Source of the DNA: Nitrospirota bacterium
GTDB lineage: Bacteria; Nitrospirota; Thermodesulfovibrionia; Thermodesulfovibrionales; Magnetobacteriaceae
DNA: 58,913 nt
Direction: 5' to 3'
Assembly (NCBI GenBank): GCA_015233685.1
Contig: JADFXF010000001.1
Coordinates: 1-58,913, forward strand
Positions 16,427-26,058 of this stretch are shown here, piece after piece. How positions within the stretch are numbered: position 1 is the first letter of the stretch; each line of letters begins with the position of its first letter. Below the pieces are notes generated by a model that worked only from the letters and a program-made list of their open reading frames with translations, searched no databases and was not told where the DNA came from. Made by a program: the position numbers and the translations under genes.

Positions 16427-17459
16427 TCTCATATAAGACGTTGCTAATATAATTCCTTATGAACGTAACAATATTCAACTTATTTGAATACAGATAATGG
16501 ATAATCACAAAGGCATATTTAATGTATAGAAACATATTAATAATAAAATAGAATAATCTCCCAACAGGTGATTTATTAAGTTGACTATATTTTGTAAGCG
16601 TTGATTTTCTAAGGGAATAAATATTTTGGAAATATATATCATAATAAACGTTCTTTCCATAGGCGTCTAATATAGCCGCCGGTATAATATCATGGTATGA
16701 CCTCCGCAGTATACCCATCATTTTAGCGGCCTCTTCTCTCATTAATTCAGAGTTTAACTGATATTTTGCTGACAGGCTTTCGCTTCTGTATCTGACGCAT
16801 ACAAACGGCTCCGGAATAAAGCACACTCCACTTTTGGCAATCATTACAAATCCGAGCAGTACGTCATTATAATAATGCAACTCTTTAGAGAACCCACCGC
16901 ACTCAAGCATATTAAGCCTTTTAAAAATAAAAGTATTTCCGTTGAGCATTCCACAGCCGACCTGGGTCATAATCGCCAGCATTTCCTCCGGTGGAATAAA
17001 GCCTGTTTTGCTAGTCATTCCCGGTGAATACTGTATTTCTATCCTGCGCCCTTTCACATTTATCGCATAGGCAAATGCCGCAAACAGCCCTGTCTCCGGA
17101 TATGTTGTCAGCAACCTCGTGGCCTTTTCAAAAAAACCGGGAAGGATATAATTGTCAGAGGGCGCGGCATACAAATAATCTCCTGTGGTAATGTCAAGCA
17201 TTCTATTAAATGTATCAAGCGAGCCAAGATTAGTCTCGTTTCTGATAAACTTGATTACGGGATGTCGTTGCGCATAAGCCTCAATAATTTCCACGCTATT
17301 GTCAGTTGAGGCGTCGTCACAAATAATAAACTCATCGGGCGGGCGGGACTGGTTTAATATTGATTCAATGGCCTCTGCGATATACCTGGCACAGTTATAA
17401 TTTGGCATCAAAACTGACAATATCAGTTTTTTTCCTGGTGCTTGCAGCTCTGATTTCAT
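16401..17459 (-). CDS. Family 2 glycosyltransferase
   Basis: About 352 residues, GT-A fold. Motifs: LILSVLMPNYNCARYIAEAI at the start, EFIICDDASTDNS for nucleotide binding, and YLYAAPSDNYILPGFF in the DxD position (SDN, a variant). A hydrophobic, lysine-rich tail may bind the membrane. The frame opens at TTG 17468, but ATG 17459 overlaps the reductase stop as ATGA and is preferred. It is the last gene of the minus-strand glycan operon and ends inside the convergent C-methyltransferase gene. The 3' half is clearly more AT-rich than the rest of the window, consistent with transfer of the island. Confidence 0.88.
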   Translation of the reverse strand: MKSELQAPGKKLILSVLMPNYNCARYIAEAIESILNQSRPPDEFIICDDASTDNSVEIIEAYAQRHPVIKFIRNETNLGSLDTFNRMLDITTGDYLYAAPSDNYILPGFFEKATRLLTTYPETGLFAAFAYAINVKGRRIEIQYSPGMTSKTGFIPPEEMLAIMTQVGCGMLNGNTFIFKRLNMLECGGFSKELHYYNDVLLGFVMIAKSGVCFIPEPFVCVRYRSESLSAKYQLNSELMREEAAKMMGILRRSYHDIIPAAILDAYGKNVYYDIYFQNIYSLRKSTLTKYSQLNKSPVGRLFYFIINMFLYIKYAFVIIHYLYSNKLNIVTFIRNYISNVLYEIKHKRLLR

Positions 17460-18349
17460 TTTTTCCAATTCCCTCCAACTATCCCAATACTTTCTGATAT
17501 ATCGGTAAAATGATAATTCGTCAGCCCTGCTAAAATCCCCGTTAATCTATCGTTTCTCATACTCGTATCTTTAGGCCGTTTTACCCGAAACACCATGTCA
17601 TCCAGAGAGATTTTATCCACATGAACCTCGTCAATACCCATTTTTTCAGCCAGAGCCTTTGCAATGTCATAGCGTGAAACCCTTTTTGAGGGACACAGAT
17701 TTACGGTCCCCGTAATGCCGTTTCCCTGCAAAATAGCCGTTACCGCTATCACGTCGTCAATAAAGGTGGGGCAAAACACCTGATCACAGGCCGCTTTTAC
17801 AGTCTTGCCCTGCGCTAAACACGACGCCATTTCATCTATCATAGTTGCATCTCCCTTTACATGAGAATATACCTTGCTCAGCCTGATAATGAGATGATTA
17901 CCATTTGTAATTTCCCCGATTTTCGATTCCACCTCCGCCTTCTGCCTGCCGTACTCAGTGTTGGGGCATAGGGGGGCGTCATCCTTATAGTTACCGGCAT
18001 TGCCGCCAAAGACATAGTCGGAAGAGGTAAATACCGGTTTTATTCCTTCATCAGCCAACTGCCTTATTATTTGAAGCGTCCCTGTGACATTGACCTTTGT
18101 TGAAAGTTCCTTTTCCTGTTCACATCTGTCTATGTTTGGTATTGCGGCCAGGATTAATGCCTCTTTGTAGTGATTTTCAGAAAGCCTGAGCGCTCTGATA
18201 TCGGGATTTAATAAATCCAGTTCAGCGCGGGTAGTGCCGATAAGATCGCTGTGTGTCTTTCGGTAAGCATCGAGAAAATGCCTGCCTATAAATCCACCTG
18301 CCCCGATGATTACGGTTTTTGGTACTAAATGCTGACGAGTTATCACCAT
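17456..18349 (-). CDS. NAD(P)-dependent sugar-nucleotide reductase/epimerase (RmlD-like)
   Basis: About 297 residues, short-chain dehydrogenase fold of the extended type. The Rossmann glycine motif is VIIGAGGFIGRHF; the catalytic YxxxK is EYGRQKAEV; FTSSDYVFGG is the RmlD-like strand before it. It likely reduces or epimerises an NDP-keto sugar, matching the C-methyltransferase and glycosyltransferase around it. ATG 18349 is chosen because it overlaps the upstream stop (TAATG); a GTG- or ATG-type start further upstream would lie inside the previous gene. Confidence 0.87.
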   Translation of the reverse strand: MVITRQHLVPKTVIIGAGGFIGRHFLDAYRKTHSDLIGTTRAELDLLNPDIRALRLSENHYKEALILAAIPNIDRCEQEKELSTKVNVTGTLQIIRQLADEGIKPVFTSSDYVFGGNAGNYKDDAPLCPNTEYGRQKAEVESKIGEITNGNHLIIRLSKVYSHVKGDATMIDEMASCLAQGKTVKAACDQVFCPTFIDDVIAVTAILQGNGITGTVNLCPSKRVSRYDIAKALAEKMGIDEVHVDKISLDDMVFRVKRPKDTSMRNDRLTGILAGLTNYHFTDISESIGIVGGNWKK

Positions 18350-19191
18350 TATGAGAGTCTCTTGCAGGCATACATACAAGTAATTTTTTTGCACAGTTGA
18401 AGAGTTTTGGATGCGAAGTTTTCCGGCAAAATAGTATATAAATCCGATAGAAAAGATTCAATTCCCCGATTCGTTATGAAGTGTTCGGGATTAACATTCT
18501 GCACCGGAAAAACGACATCGTTATGGACAGAGTTTTTCCTTGCTGTAAAAAATATCATTGTTGGATTGCCAAAATTGTGAGGCAATTTAGCCGGTGATGT
18601 AAAGTCAAAATAACAGCTTTTAGTTCTCGAATGACTTATATGTATTTTTGCCTCGATATCAGTGAAATCGTTTGCGTTATAAAAATCAAACAATAACGAA
18701 GGAGAAATCTGATAATATCCATGTTCAAGGTATCCTGATATTGGAAGGTGATGTATGACTATTCCACCGGCTTTCAGCAATCTCACAGTATTTGATAATA
18801 CTTCCGTTATATTAAAACAATGTTCAGCCGTTCCTCCATCATAAACCATATCATAGCGACAATGCAGGGTTTGGTCTATGGGTTTGTTAAGATTCAATAC
18901 ATGCGTCGGATTTTCCCGGGCTGACACATCAATACTGTCTACTATGTCAAACCCTAACATGTTAAATAAAACGCTTTGATGAATAGTCTTCCCAAACTGT
19001 GTTATATCGTCCATGATAATAGAATCTTTGTCTATATCTCTGTATTTATATCCTTCCATGGACAATATTTTTCTTACATCGCTATATTGCCCTTCTACGC
19101 CCTGAACTCCATATGTAACGCACATCCCGGACAAGTGTCTGTCCTTCATTGTTCTTGCTATAAGCCGCATTGTTGATACGCTGATTCCCAT
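18349..19191 (-). CDS. Class I SAM methyltransferase-like protein
   Basis: 280 residues. The middle holds a methyltransferase-like segment (YDMVYDGGTAEHCFNITEVL, then RLLKAGGIVIHHLPISG), as in putative methyltransferases of polysaccharide loci. The canonical glycine-rich motif I (FDIVDSIDVSA) is degenerate, so activity is uncertain. It is AT-rich. It sits between another methyltransferase (55 bp upstream) and the reductase (overlap TAATG). The acceptor could be a sugar hydroxyl or carboxyl group; this is inference. Confidence 0.7.
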   Translation of the reverse strand: MGISVSTMRLIARTMKDRHLSGMCVTYGVQGVEGQYSDVRKILSMEGYKYRDIDKDSIIMDDITQFGKTIHQSVLFNMLGFDIVDSIDVSARENPTHVLNLNKPIDQTLHCRYDMVYDGGTAEHCFNITEVLSNTVRLLKAGGIVIHHLPISGYLEHGYYQISPSLLFDFYNANDFTDIEAKIHISHSRTKSCYFDFTSPAKLPHNFGNPTMIFFTARKNSVHNDVVFPVQNVNPEHFITNRGIESFLSDLYTILPENFASKTLQLCKKITCMYACKRLS

Positions 19192-19198
19192 TTCCCTT

Positions 19199-19252
19199 TA
19201 TCCTCAATTTTTATATCTTTTTGCCGTATCCCCGTATCCTCAATTTTTATAT
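19199..19252. repeat. 18-bp direct repeat between two methyltransferase genes
   Basis: The string TATCCTCAATTTTTATAT occurs at 19199-19216 and again at 19235-19252. The second copy overlaps the last codons of the upstream methyltransferase, so it may be a short duplication that shaped that gene's 3' end. Confidence 0.7.
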
Positions 19253-19918
19253 TTTCTTACCGCATCCAACGACAAATAAATAGTGGCACATGGGATAAAA
19301 CCCCGTATGGACGACCTCGTCGTTCATGCCAAAGACAAAGGCATTCCAGAAGTATTTACGCACAAGCGCGGTTAATCTTTGCGCGCTATAGAGATTGATA
19401 TGTCCTATTTTACTGTTTTCCGACGCGTATGGCGAAGCGGTGATGTTAGGGGTGCCAATCACTGTAAGGCCATGCGGCTGCAGATTAGAACAGATTGTTG
19501 CCATAAGTTCGTCTTCACGGTCTTCATTTATATGCTCAATAACATCAAGACTTACTACGGCGTCAAAACTTCCATATAATTTACCGATAAAATCGTCACA
19601 CTTAAACTCAAGGCCGACCTTCTTTATATGCTCATTTGCATATGAAATCGAGCGCTCATCAAAATCAACCGCTGTTATTTCGTGGCCATCCTCGGCGATG
19701 ATAACCGTTGACAGCCCCTCGCCACATCCTAATTCAAGGACTTTCATAGGCCCATCATTACACAGCAATCTTGCTATGAACTTATAACGCGAAAGGGTGA
19801 ACAATAGGTGCCTGGGGGTTGAGCGCACTATATACGAATTCAAATCACCCAAAACCAGCGGCTCCGCCTTTGTCTGTCCAACATGCCGCCTTACGTCATC
19901 CCACGCCTCTTTACTCAT
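19247..19918 (-). CDS. Class I SAM-dependent methyltransferase
   Basis: About 223 residues. Motif I is KVLELGCGEGLSTVIIAEDG, acidic motif II ITAVDFDERS, and motif IV SFDAVVSLDVIEHI. The fold is of the UbiE/UbiG type often found among glycan and natural-product genes. The frame opens at ATG 19954, but ATG 19918 (MSKEAWDDV) has AGGA six bases upstream and better fits the family start. The stop lies in one copy of an 18-bp repeat. It follows the TylF-like gene in the same operon. Substrate unknown. Confidence 0.85.
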   Translation of the reverse strand: MSKEAWDDVRRHVGQTKAEPLVLGDLNSYIVRSTPRHLLFTLSRYKFIARLLCNDGPMKVLELGCGEGLSTVIIAEDGHEITAVDFDERSISYANEHIKKVGLEFKCDDFIGKLYGSFDAVVSLDVIEHINEDREDELMATICSNLQPHGLTVIGTPNITASPYASENSKIGHINLYSAQRLTALVRKYFWNAFVFGMNDEVVHTGFYPMCHYLFVVGCGKKI

Positions 19919-19966
19919 CTTATTCCTGCCTCTCCCATCAGAAACTCCTTGCATAACGGCTTGCCG

Positions 19967-20728
19967 TCATGGTTTTACAATATAGCCGGCCGGGGCGTTT
20001 GTCCACGCAAATGTCCTTATTTTTATATCAGGTTTGTCCGCAAAATATTCGTCTACGGCCTTTGTCTCACCCGGCCAATCGCTGATTGAATATTCGTCAA
20101 AAAGCATTACCCCTCCTCTTGAAAGTAATGGCCACAGGTGCTGCAGCGCGGTTTTAGTTGGCATATACAGGTCGCAATCGAAGTGTATAAGCGAAAAGCG
20201 GACCCCCGGGTTTTCACCGATGAACTTCGCCACTGTCTCCCCGATGTTGCCTTTGATCAACTTAACCCTATGTTTCCATGGGATGAACCTGTCCTGGTCG
20301 AAAATGTCTATGGCGTTGACAAGCTCATCAAAGTAATTCTCCGCAGAGAATCCACCTGTGTGTTTTTGCAATGCCTCTATTCTTTCTCCATCTTCAGGGT
20401 CAAGCCTCTCAAATCCCGTCCAATTGTCAAAACCATACACAGTCTTAGTGCGGTTGCCTATACAATATGCCTCAAGCAGGTTTGCCCATGTCATAAGCCC
20501 CGCGCCTCTGAACACGCCAAGCTCTGCTATATCACCGGGCACATCCAGAGTCAGTTTAAATAAATCAGTGTGGGCGAGGAATCTCTTAAGCCACTGGCGC
20601 CTTGCAAGCACCGCAAATAACTTTACCGCATCCAATGGCTTTATATTGTATTTACTGCAATGGGCTGCAAGCATATCCTCAATGTCTGAATCAGAGCCTG
20701 TCTTTTTAAATCCATCGAAATCTCTCAT
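19967..20728 (-). CDS. TylF/MycF-family O-methyltransferase
   Basis: 253 residues, macrocin O-methyltransferase family. Motifs: DIAELGVFRGAGLMTWANLL (SAM binding), TVYGFDNWTGFERL, and LIHFDCDLYMPTKTAL with the metal-binding aspartates, then GGVMLFDEYSI. Members methylate sugar hydroxyls on macrolides or glycans and need Mg2+. The start ATG overlaps the stop of the upstream radical SAM gene (ATGA) and has a strong GGGAGGGAG. This fits a pathway making a methylated sugar. Confidence 0.92.
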   Translation of the reverse strand: MRDFDGFKKTGSDSDIEDMLAAHCSKYNIKPLDAVKLFAVLARRQWLKRFLAHTDLFKLTLDVPGDIAELGVFRGAGLMTWANLLEAYCIGNRTKTVYGFDNWTGFERLDPEDGERIEALQKHTGGFSAENYFDELVNAIDIFDQDRFIPWKHRVKLIKGNIGETVAKFIGENPGVRFSLIHFDCDLYMPTKTALQHLWPLLSRGGVMLFDEYSISDWPGETKAVDEYFADKPDIKIRTFAWTNAPAGYIVKP

Positions 20729-21753
20729 CTGCTCCCTCCCATGGTACCAACGCCCCCTCCAGTGATACCAAAAATTTCATACGCGTCAAGTGGTTTTGTT
20801 GCGTTGACATAGGGCAGGACAAACAGGTCAATAAAATCTTTGTTTTCGCCACACAGGCAGTTTGGAATTTCACCGTTAAACCACTTTGTCCCCATCAGGG
20901 CATTACGCATTTCCCCAAAACTCTTGTCCCCAATCTTACCCAGTGTAAACTGTAAGAAATTACACGGCAGCACTTCCCCGTTAGCGGTGATAGCCATAAA
21001 CTCTGTTACCGCGGGGCAGTGGTCATCTGCACCTGAGAAGATGTCTCTGTTGAGCATTTTTTGTCCACTGGGAAGCCTTGGGCAATTTATCTGCAATTGC
21101 TTGATATAACCGGAATCATCGGGGGTTAAGAGAACATCAGTTTTCCCATCCCATTTTCCAACCGGCTCGGCAATCTGCACATCAATCCTAATACGTTTAG
21201 ACTTGGCAAATTCATATGCCATCTTAAATCCCTCAGAATATAACGAGGCATGGGTTACAACCACAGAGATTGAGGCCAGCAAACCCGCGTTAAGGACATT
21301 ATCTATGGCCTCAACGACCCGCTTGAAACTTCCCGCAGCGCGGTTTGCGTCATGTTCCGCTTCTATACCGGAGTCCATGCTGAATGACAACTTATCAACC
21401 TTCAAGCCCTTGAGCCACAGTATCTTGTCCCTTGTCATGTTCCATCCATTTGACACAACATTTATATATGTCTCATCAGGGTAACAGTTATTGATTATAT
21501 GTTCAAGCCTTGCTGGGTCCAAAATAGGCTCGCCGCCTTGCAATACATAGTGATAGACACCCATATCATACAATTCCATCTGTGTTTTTTCTAACTCGGC
21601 CAGCCCTACGACGGATGTCCTGTTAAATGTTTCGGCATAGCAGTGGGGACAGCTCATGTTACATCGCGGGGTTACATCAAGCGCTATTGTTCTTAATGAG
21701 CCGGGTTTGTGAAGTTCCTGCCGCTTGCGGAGCTTTGGTTTCTCTGAATACAA
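20725..21753 (-). CDS. Radical SAM/SPASM protein, second of the island
   Basis: 342 residues. Cluster motif Cys31-x3-Cys35-x2-Cys38 (RCNMSCPHCYAE), SAM segment YHYVLQGGEPILDP, and a C-terminal cysteine set (CPAVTEFMAI, VLPCNFLQF, CLCGENKDF) as in SPASM/twitch enzymes of the PqqE/AnSME type. The start is TTG 21753. It is first in the minus-strand operon and overlaps the TylF-like gene by 4 bp. It is not closely similar by eye to the radical SAM protein at 14.2 kb. It could act on a peptide, an amino acid or a sugar; no precursor peptide is evident beside it. Confidence 0.85.
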   Translation of the reverse strand: MYSEKPKLRKRQELHKPGSLRTIALDVTPRCNMSCPHCYAETFNRTSVVGLAELEKTQMELYDMGVYHYVLQGGEPILDPARLEHIINNCYPDETYINVVSNGWNMTRDKILWLKGLKVDKLSFSMDSGIEAEHDANRAAGSFKRVVEAIDNVLNAGLLASISVVVTHASLYSEGFKMAYEFAKSKRIRIDVQIAEPVGKWDGKTDVLLTPDDSGYIKQLQINCPRLPSGQKMLNRDIFSGADDHCPAVTEFMAITANGEVLPCNFLQFTLGKIGDKSFGEMRNALMGTKWFNGEIPNCLCGENKDFIDLFVLPYVNATKPLDAYEIFGITGGGVGTMGGSR

Positions 21754-21860
21754 GCCTTTAATCCCCCGATCTCATACGATTTCTCTGCATTCCATGTGTC
21801 AATCGTATAGCAAAACTCAGCCAATTGTCAATACGTACACACGCATACTGTCCTGCGGGT

Positions 21861-21961
21861 GGAGTTCTGGAAGCCGCCAACGGGCGGCAGCCCAAAATAA
21901 ATTGACAGAGCGTGGGCGAGATTACGGGGTGCAGGGGGGTTACCTCCCTGCGTCGTTAATC
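21861..21961. repeat. Composite hairpin repeat, family B, copy 1
   Basis: Two hairpin modules. The first is GCCGCC-AACG-GGCGGC (21873-21888) after TTCTGGAA. The second follows a GAGCGTGGGCGAGATTACGG segment and is GCAGGGGGG-TTA-CCTCCCTGC, ending in CGTCGTTAATC. It lies at the 3' end of clpB. Related copies lie at 45.9, 49.35 and 54.2 kb. Confidence 0.85.
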
Positions 21962-21971
21962 CGTAGTTGTC

Positions 21972-24587
21972 TTACTCTATCTCTGCCACTTCCACTGTTG
22001 AAAATACCATCTTACCGTACTCGTAGTCCACTTGTACTGTATCGCCCTCGTTTACCGACTTTTCGATTATCTTTAACGCTAACGGGTTTAGTATCTCTGT
22101 TTGGAGCGCCCTTTTTAATGGCCTTGCGCCGTATACAGGGTCGTAACCGGCGTCCGCTATGGCATCCTTTGCCCTGTCTGACAGCAGGATGTCTATGCGC
22201 TTTTCCTTCAGGTATCGCCTCATCCTGTAGAGCTGAATATCCACGATGCGTTTTATAAGCTCCTTAGTCAGCGGATTGAAGATTATAATCTCATCCACCC
22301 TGTTGAGGAACTCCGGCCTGAAAAAAGATCTTAATTCTTCCAATACCTCCTTCTTAACGCCGTTATTATTTGTGAGATTGCTGTCTCGCAGGTGTTCCTG
22401 GATGTATGAGCTGCCCAGGTTGGACGTCATAATGACGACGGTGTTTCTAAAGTCAACAGTCCTGCCATGGCCGTCTGTGAGTCTGCCGTCGTCAAGGAGC
22501 TGCAACAGCACGTTAAAGATTTCGGGATGAGCCTTTTCTATTTCATCAAAAAGTACCACACTATATGGACGCCGCCGTATGGCCTCTGTAAGCTGGCCGC
22601 CCTCGTCGTAGCCGACATAGCCGGGGGGCGCGCCAATGAGGCGCGATACCGTGTGTTTTTCCTGATACTCGGACATGTCAATGCGCCTCAGGGCATTCTC
22701 ATCATCAAAAAGAAACTCAGCCAGGGCCTTGGCCAGCTCAGTCTTCCCAACGCCAGTAGGTCCTAGAAAAATAAATGACCCAATAGGGCGGTTCGGGTCC
22801 TGAATGCCGGCCCTTGCCCTTCGCACCGCGTTGGATACCATTTGTACGGCTTCGGGCTGGCCGACCACCCTGAGGCGGAGCCTGTCCTCCATGTGGAGGA
22901 GCTTTTCCACCTCTGTCTCAAGCATCCTGAGCATGGGAATGCCTGTCCATCGCGACACTACCCACGCGATATCATCTTCAGTTACGGTGTCGGTGAGCAT
23001 CTTGCTATTGGTGTGCCATGCGTCAAGACGGCGGGTTTGGTCTTCCTGCGCCTTGGAAAGCTCTATTATGCGGCCGTATTTCAGCTCTGCGGCGCGGGCA
23101 AGGTTGCCCTGTCGCTCGGCGGCGTCGGCCTCTGTCTTAGCGTCTTCGATTTCCTCTTTTATCTTTCTGATTGCGGAGAGGATTTCCTTCTCTCCCATCC
23201 AACGGGAGCGCAACTGGTCTCGCTGGTCAATAAGGCCGACAACTGTTTTATTGATCTTTTCCAGTTGCAGGGCCGACTCCTTCGTGTCTTCCTTGCGCAT
23301 CGCCTGGCGTTCGATTTCAAGTTGCCGTACGCGCCGTTCCAATTCGTCAAGCTCAGCGGGCATACTATCCATCTCCATGCGGAGTTTTGAGGCCGCCTCG
23401 TCTATTAAATCAATGGCCTTGTCGGGCAGGAACCTGTCCGATATGTAACGGTTTGACAAGACAGCGGCGGCTATGAGGGCGGAGTCCCTGAATTTAACCC
23501 CGTGGTGAATCTCATAGCGTTCTTTCAGCCCCCGCAGGATGGATATAGTGTCCTGCACGGTAGGCTCCTTTATATAAACCGGTTGAAAACGCCTTTCAAG
23601 GGCGGCGTCCTTCTCTATATATTTCCTGTACTCGTCAAGCGTGGTAGCCCCAACACACCGCAGCTCTCCGCGGGCAAGCGCGGGTTTAAGCATATTTGAG
23701 GCATCCATAGAACCCTCCGCGGCCCCGGCGCCGACAAGCGTATGCAGCTCGTCTATAAACAGGATTATCTTTCCTTGTGCGCTTTCGACCTCCTTGATTA
23801 CGGCCTTTAGCCTGTCCTCAAACTCCCCCCTGTACTTGGCCCCGGCAATGAGCGCCCCGATGTCCAGCGCCACGACAATCTTGTCTTTCAGCGTCTCAGG
23901 GACATCCCCTGCCACGATGCGCCCGGCAAGCCCCTCCGCAATAGCGGTCTTGCCCACGCCGGGGTCACCTATTATCACAGGGTTGTTCTTTGTCCTTCGG
24001 GCAAGCACCTGTATTACCCTTCGAATCTCCTCGTCTCTGCCTATGACGGGGTCGAGCTTTCCTCTGGCAGAAAGTAAAGTAAGGTCACGGCCATATTTCT
24101 TGAGGGCCTGGTACTTATCTTCGGGGTTTTCGTCTGTTACGCGTTGCGTACCTCTGAATTCCATCATAGCGGCGAGCAATGTATCTCTGTCAACGCCGTG
24201 GCGCCTGAGCAGTTCAGCCGCCCCGCCGCCTTTGAGAATCAGCCCTAAGAGCAGGTGTTCGACGCTGACATACTCGTCACTCATATGCTTTGCCTGAGCG
24301 GTGGCCTCGTCAAACACATCCTTCAGCTTTGTGGACATGTACAGGTGTCCGATGGGCTGCGCCCCTGAAACCTGTGGAAATTTGCCCGCGGCGCCCTCTG
24401 CCTCGGCCTTCAACCTCTCAACATTAGCGCCCGCCTTTGTAAGAATTTGTGATGGTGTCCCCTCCTTATCCGCTGTCAGGGCAAGGAGCAGATGCTCAGG
24501 CTGTAGCTCCTGATTGCCCCTGGCGGTGGCGATTGACTGGGCGTCTCTGAGGGCCTCGCGGCTTTTTATAGTGAGATTGTCCATCAT
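21972..24587 (-). CDS. clpB: Protein disaggregase chaperone ClpB
   Basis: 871 residues, full ClpB. Two N-terminal repeats (residues 1-145), AAA-1 with Walker [15 protein letters not shown] and Walker [15 protein letters not shown], a long coiled-coil M domain (about 400-530) that separates ClpB from ClpA/C, and AAA-2 with [18 protein letters not shown] and [11 protein letters not shown]. With DnaK/DnaJ it solubilises aggregated protein. The start ATG overlaps the hspR stop (ATGA), and the operon is dnaJ-hspR-clpB, the arrangement typical of HspR-controlled heat-shock genes. A family B hairpin repeat follows the stop. Confidence 0.98.
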   Translation of the reverse strand: MMDNLTIKSREALRDAQSIATARGNQELQPEHLLLALTADKEGTPSQILTKAGANVERLKAEAEGAAGKFPQVSGAQPIGHLYMSTKLKDVFDEATAQAKHMSDEYVSVEHLLLGLILKGGGAAELLRRHGVDRDTLLAAMMEFRGTQRVTDENPEDKYQALKKYGRDLTLLSARGKLDPVIGRDEEIRRVIQVLARRTKNNPVIIGDPGVGKTAIAEGLAGRIVAGDVPETLKDKIVVALDIGALIAGAKYRGEFEDRLKAVIKEVESAQGKIILFIDELHTLVGAGAAEGSMDASNMLKPALARGELRCVGATTLDEYRKYIEKDAALERRFQPVYIKEPTVQDTISILRGLKERYEIHHGVKFRDSALIAAAVLSNRYISDRFLPDKAIDLIDEAASKLRMEMDSMPAELDELERRVRQLEIERQAMRKEDTKESALQLEKINKTVVGLIDQRDQLRSRWMGEKEILSAIRKIKEEIEDAKTEADAAERQGNLARAAELKYGRIIELSKAQEDQTRRLDAWHTNSKMLTDTVTEDDIAWVVSRWTGIPMLRMLETEVEKLLHMEDRLRLRVVGQPEAVQMVSNAVRRARAGIQDPNRPIGSFIFLGPTGVGKTELAKALAEFLFDDENALRRIDMSEYQEKHTVSRLIGAPPGYVGYDEGGQLTEAIRRRPYSVVLFDEIEKAHPEIFNVLLQLLDDGRLTDGHGRTVDFRNTVVIMTSNLGSSYIQEHLRDSNLTNNNGVKKEVLEELRSFFRPEFLNRVDEIIIFNPLTKELIKRIVDIQLYRMRRYLKEKRIDILLSDRAKDAIADAGYDPVYGARPLKRALQTEILNPLALKIIEKSVNEGDTVQVDYEYGKMVFSTVEVAEIE

Positions 24588-24946
24588 CTGTTTTCACCTT
24601 CACCTTTAAATATTCGTTGCAGTCTGCCCTGGAAATACCTCTTTGTGTCTTCCTCAAGGTAGTCCAGGATACCCTCCATTTCCTTTTGCATGGCGTCAAT
24701 ACGGCCACGCATGTCCATGATTATCTCAAGCCCTGCCTTGTTCACGCCCAGTTTTCTGGTAAGGTCAACAATAAACTTCAACTGCTTTATGTCCTGGTCT
24801 GAGTACTTGCGCTGGTTATTTTGTCGCGTTGGGGTGATAAAACCCTCGCGCTCATAGAGCCTCAGTGTCTGGGGATGGAGGTCAAACATCTCCGCCACTA
24901 CGCTGATTACATAAAGCGGCCGACTGCTATTGCTCTTCTCATCCAT
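24584..24946 (-). CDS. hspR: MerR-type heat-shock repressor HspR
   Basis: About 120 residues. A MerR winged helix-turn-helix ([40 protein letters not shown]) is followed by a dimerisation helix (INKAG-like [16 protein letters not shown]) and a charged tail. HspR represses dnaK/clpB operons by binding HAIR operators and needs DnaK as co-repressor in Streptomyces. ATG 24946 is chosen over ATG 24979: AAGGGGGA precedes it at good spacing and the dnaJ overlap falls to 8 bp. It probably autoregulates through the candidate operator at 26039-26059. Confidence 0.92.
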   Translation of the reverse strand: MDEKSNSSRPLYVISVVAEMFDLHPQTLRLYEREGFITPTRQNNQRKYSDQDIKQLKFIVDLTRKLGVNKAGLEIIMDMRGRIDAMQKEMEGILDYLEEDTKRYFQGRLQRIFKGEGENR

Positions 24947-25964
24947 TGCGTCCCCCTTTAAGCAGGTCTTCTCTGACATTTTCTTTATATAAGCCGCTTA
25001 GGCTTTCTATCAGCTCTCTCTGCTTTTGAGTCAGTTTCGTCGGGACGGCAACCAGCACCTCGACATATAAATCGCCGAAGCCGGTACCCTTAGGAAGCGG
25101 CATTCCCTTGCCTTTGAGCGAGAATATCCTGCCGCTTTGGGTCCCCTCAGGAAGGGTCATCAAAGCGGTGCCACCAAGTGTGGGAACCTCTATCTTTCCC
25201 CCTAAGGCGGCCTCTATAAACGTTACCGGCACGTCAACATACAAATCGTCATCCTTTCTCTTAAATATTGGGTGAGGCTTCACGAGTATCTCTATGACCA
25301 CATCCCCTGCTACACCGCTTCCCATGGTGCCCTTGCCCTTTAGCCTAACCTTGCTGCCAGTGGCAACACCCGGCGGGATTTTCACTTTCATCGAATCGGT
25401 GGTGGCGACTGTTCCCGCACCGTTGCACGCATAGCAAGCCCTTGCGCCCTTTACGCCTGTCCCCGCGCAGTTTACACAGGTTGCCTCGCGCTCTATGGCC
25501 ATTGGCTTAGTCACGCCCGTGTATGCCTCGTCAAGTGTCAGCGTCATCGCGGCGGTCACATCGTCGCCTCTGGTGGGCATTGGGGCCTCCGGCCTTGCGT
25601 TGAACCTGAACATATCCGAGAATATGTCTCCGAAATCGAAATTCGCCGTGTACTTTTTGCCGTCGAAACCCTTCGCCTGCCTGCTGTTTGCGAAGGCACC
25701 GTTGTTGAAATACTCAAAGCCGTTGTTAGCGCCAAAGGGATTGCGGGCGGCGGCGTCGTATTCTTTACGTTTTTTCTCGTCGCCGAGGATGTCATATGCC
25801 TCGTTGATTTCCCTTGACTTGACCTCACATTCCTTGCTTCCGGGGTTGAGGTCGGGATGGCATTTGCGCGCCAGCTTCCTGAACGCCTTTTTTATCTCAT
25901 CATGGGTGGCGGTCTTGCTCACGCCGAGAGTTGCATAGTGGTCTTTAGTACCTGGAGCAGACAT
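24939..25964 (-). CDS. dnaJ: DnaJ-type co-chaperone with half-size zinc domain
   Basis: About 341 residues. J domain at the N-terminus (DHYATLGVSKTATHDEIKKA, with HPD in KCHPDLNPGS), a Gly/Phe-rich linker (NPFGANNGFEYFNNGAF), then a zinc region with only two CXXCXGXG motifs (CVNCAGTG, CYACNGAG) instead of the usual four, and the two C-terminal substrate-binding subdomains. The form lies between DnaJ and CbpA. The frame opens at 26039, but that is upstream of the likely promoter -10, so ATG 25964 with GAGG is preferred. First gene of the dnaJ-hspR-clpB operon. Confidence 0.93.
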   Translation of the reverse strand: MSAPGTKDHYATLGVSKTATHDEIKKAFRKLARKCHPDLNPGSKECEVKSREINEAYDILGDEKKRKEYDAAARNPFGANNGFEYFNNGAFANSRQAKGFDGKKYTANFDFGDIFSDMFRFNARPEAPMPTRGDDVTAAMTLTLDEAYTGVTKPMAIEREATCVNCAGTGVKGARACYACNGAGTVATTDSMKVKIPPGVATGSKVRLKGKGTMGSGVAGDVVIEILVKPHPIFKRKDDDLYVDVPVTFIEAALGGKIEVPTLGGTALMTLPEGTQSGRIFSLKGKGMPLPKGTGFGDLYVEVLVAVPTKLTQKQRELIESLSGLYKENVREDLLKGGRNG

Positions 25965-26029
25965 AATATCAGCCTCACACGGATATATTAAGCCGCCAAG
26001 GGCGGTCGGCGAATAATCGCCATTAAACA

Positions 26030-26058
26030 ACTGTAACACTTTACAACGTCTTTGTCAA
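26030..26058 (-). promoter_or_regulatory. Sigma-70-like promoter of dnaJ-hspR-clpB
   Basis: On the minus strand, TTGACA (26058-26053) and TACAGT (26035-26030) are 17 bp apart. Transcription would start near 26023, about 60 nt before the ATG at 25964. Confidence 0.65.

Noticed and set aside
22804-23448. Long plus-strand ORFs across clpB
   Set aside because: Serine/arginine-rich translations of the reverse strand of a well-conserved gene.
25495-25938. 147-codon plus-strand ORF inside dnaJ
   Set aside because: It is antisense to conserved J-domain and zinc-motif sequence and shows no recognisable protein.
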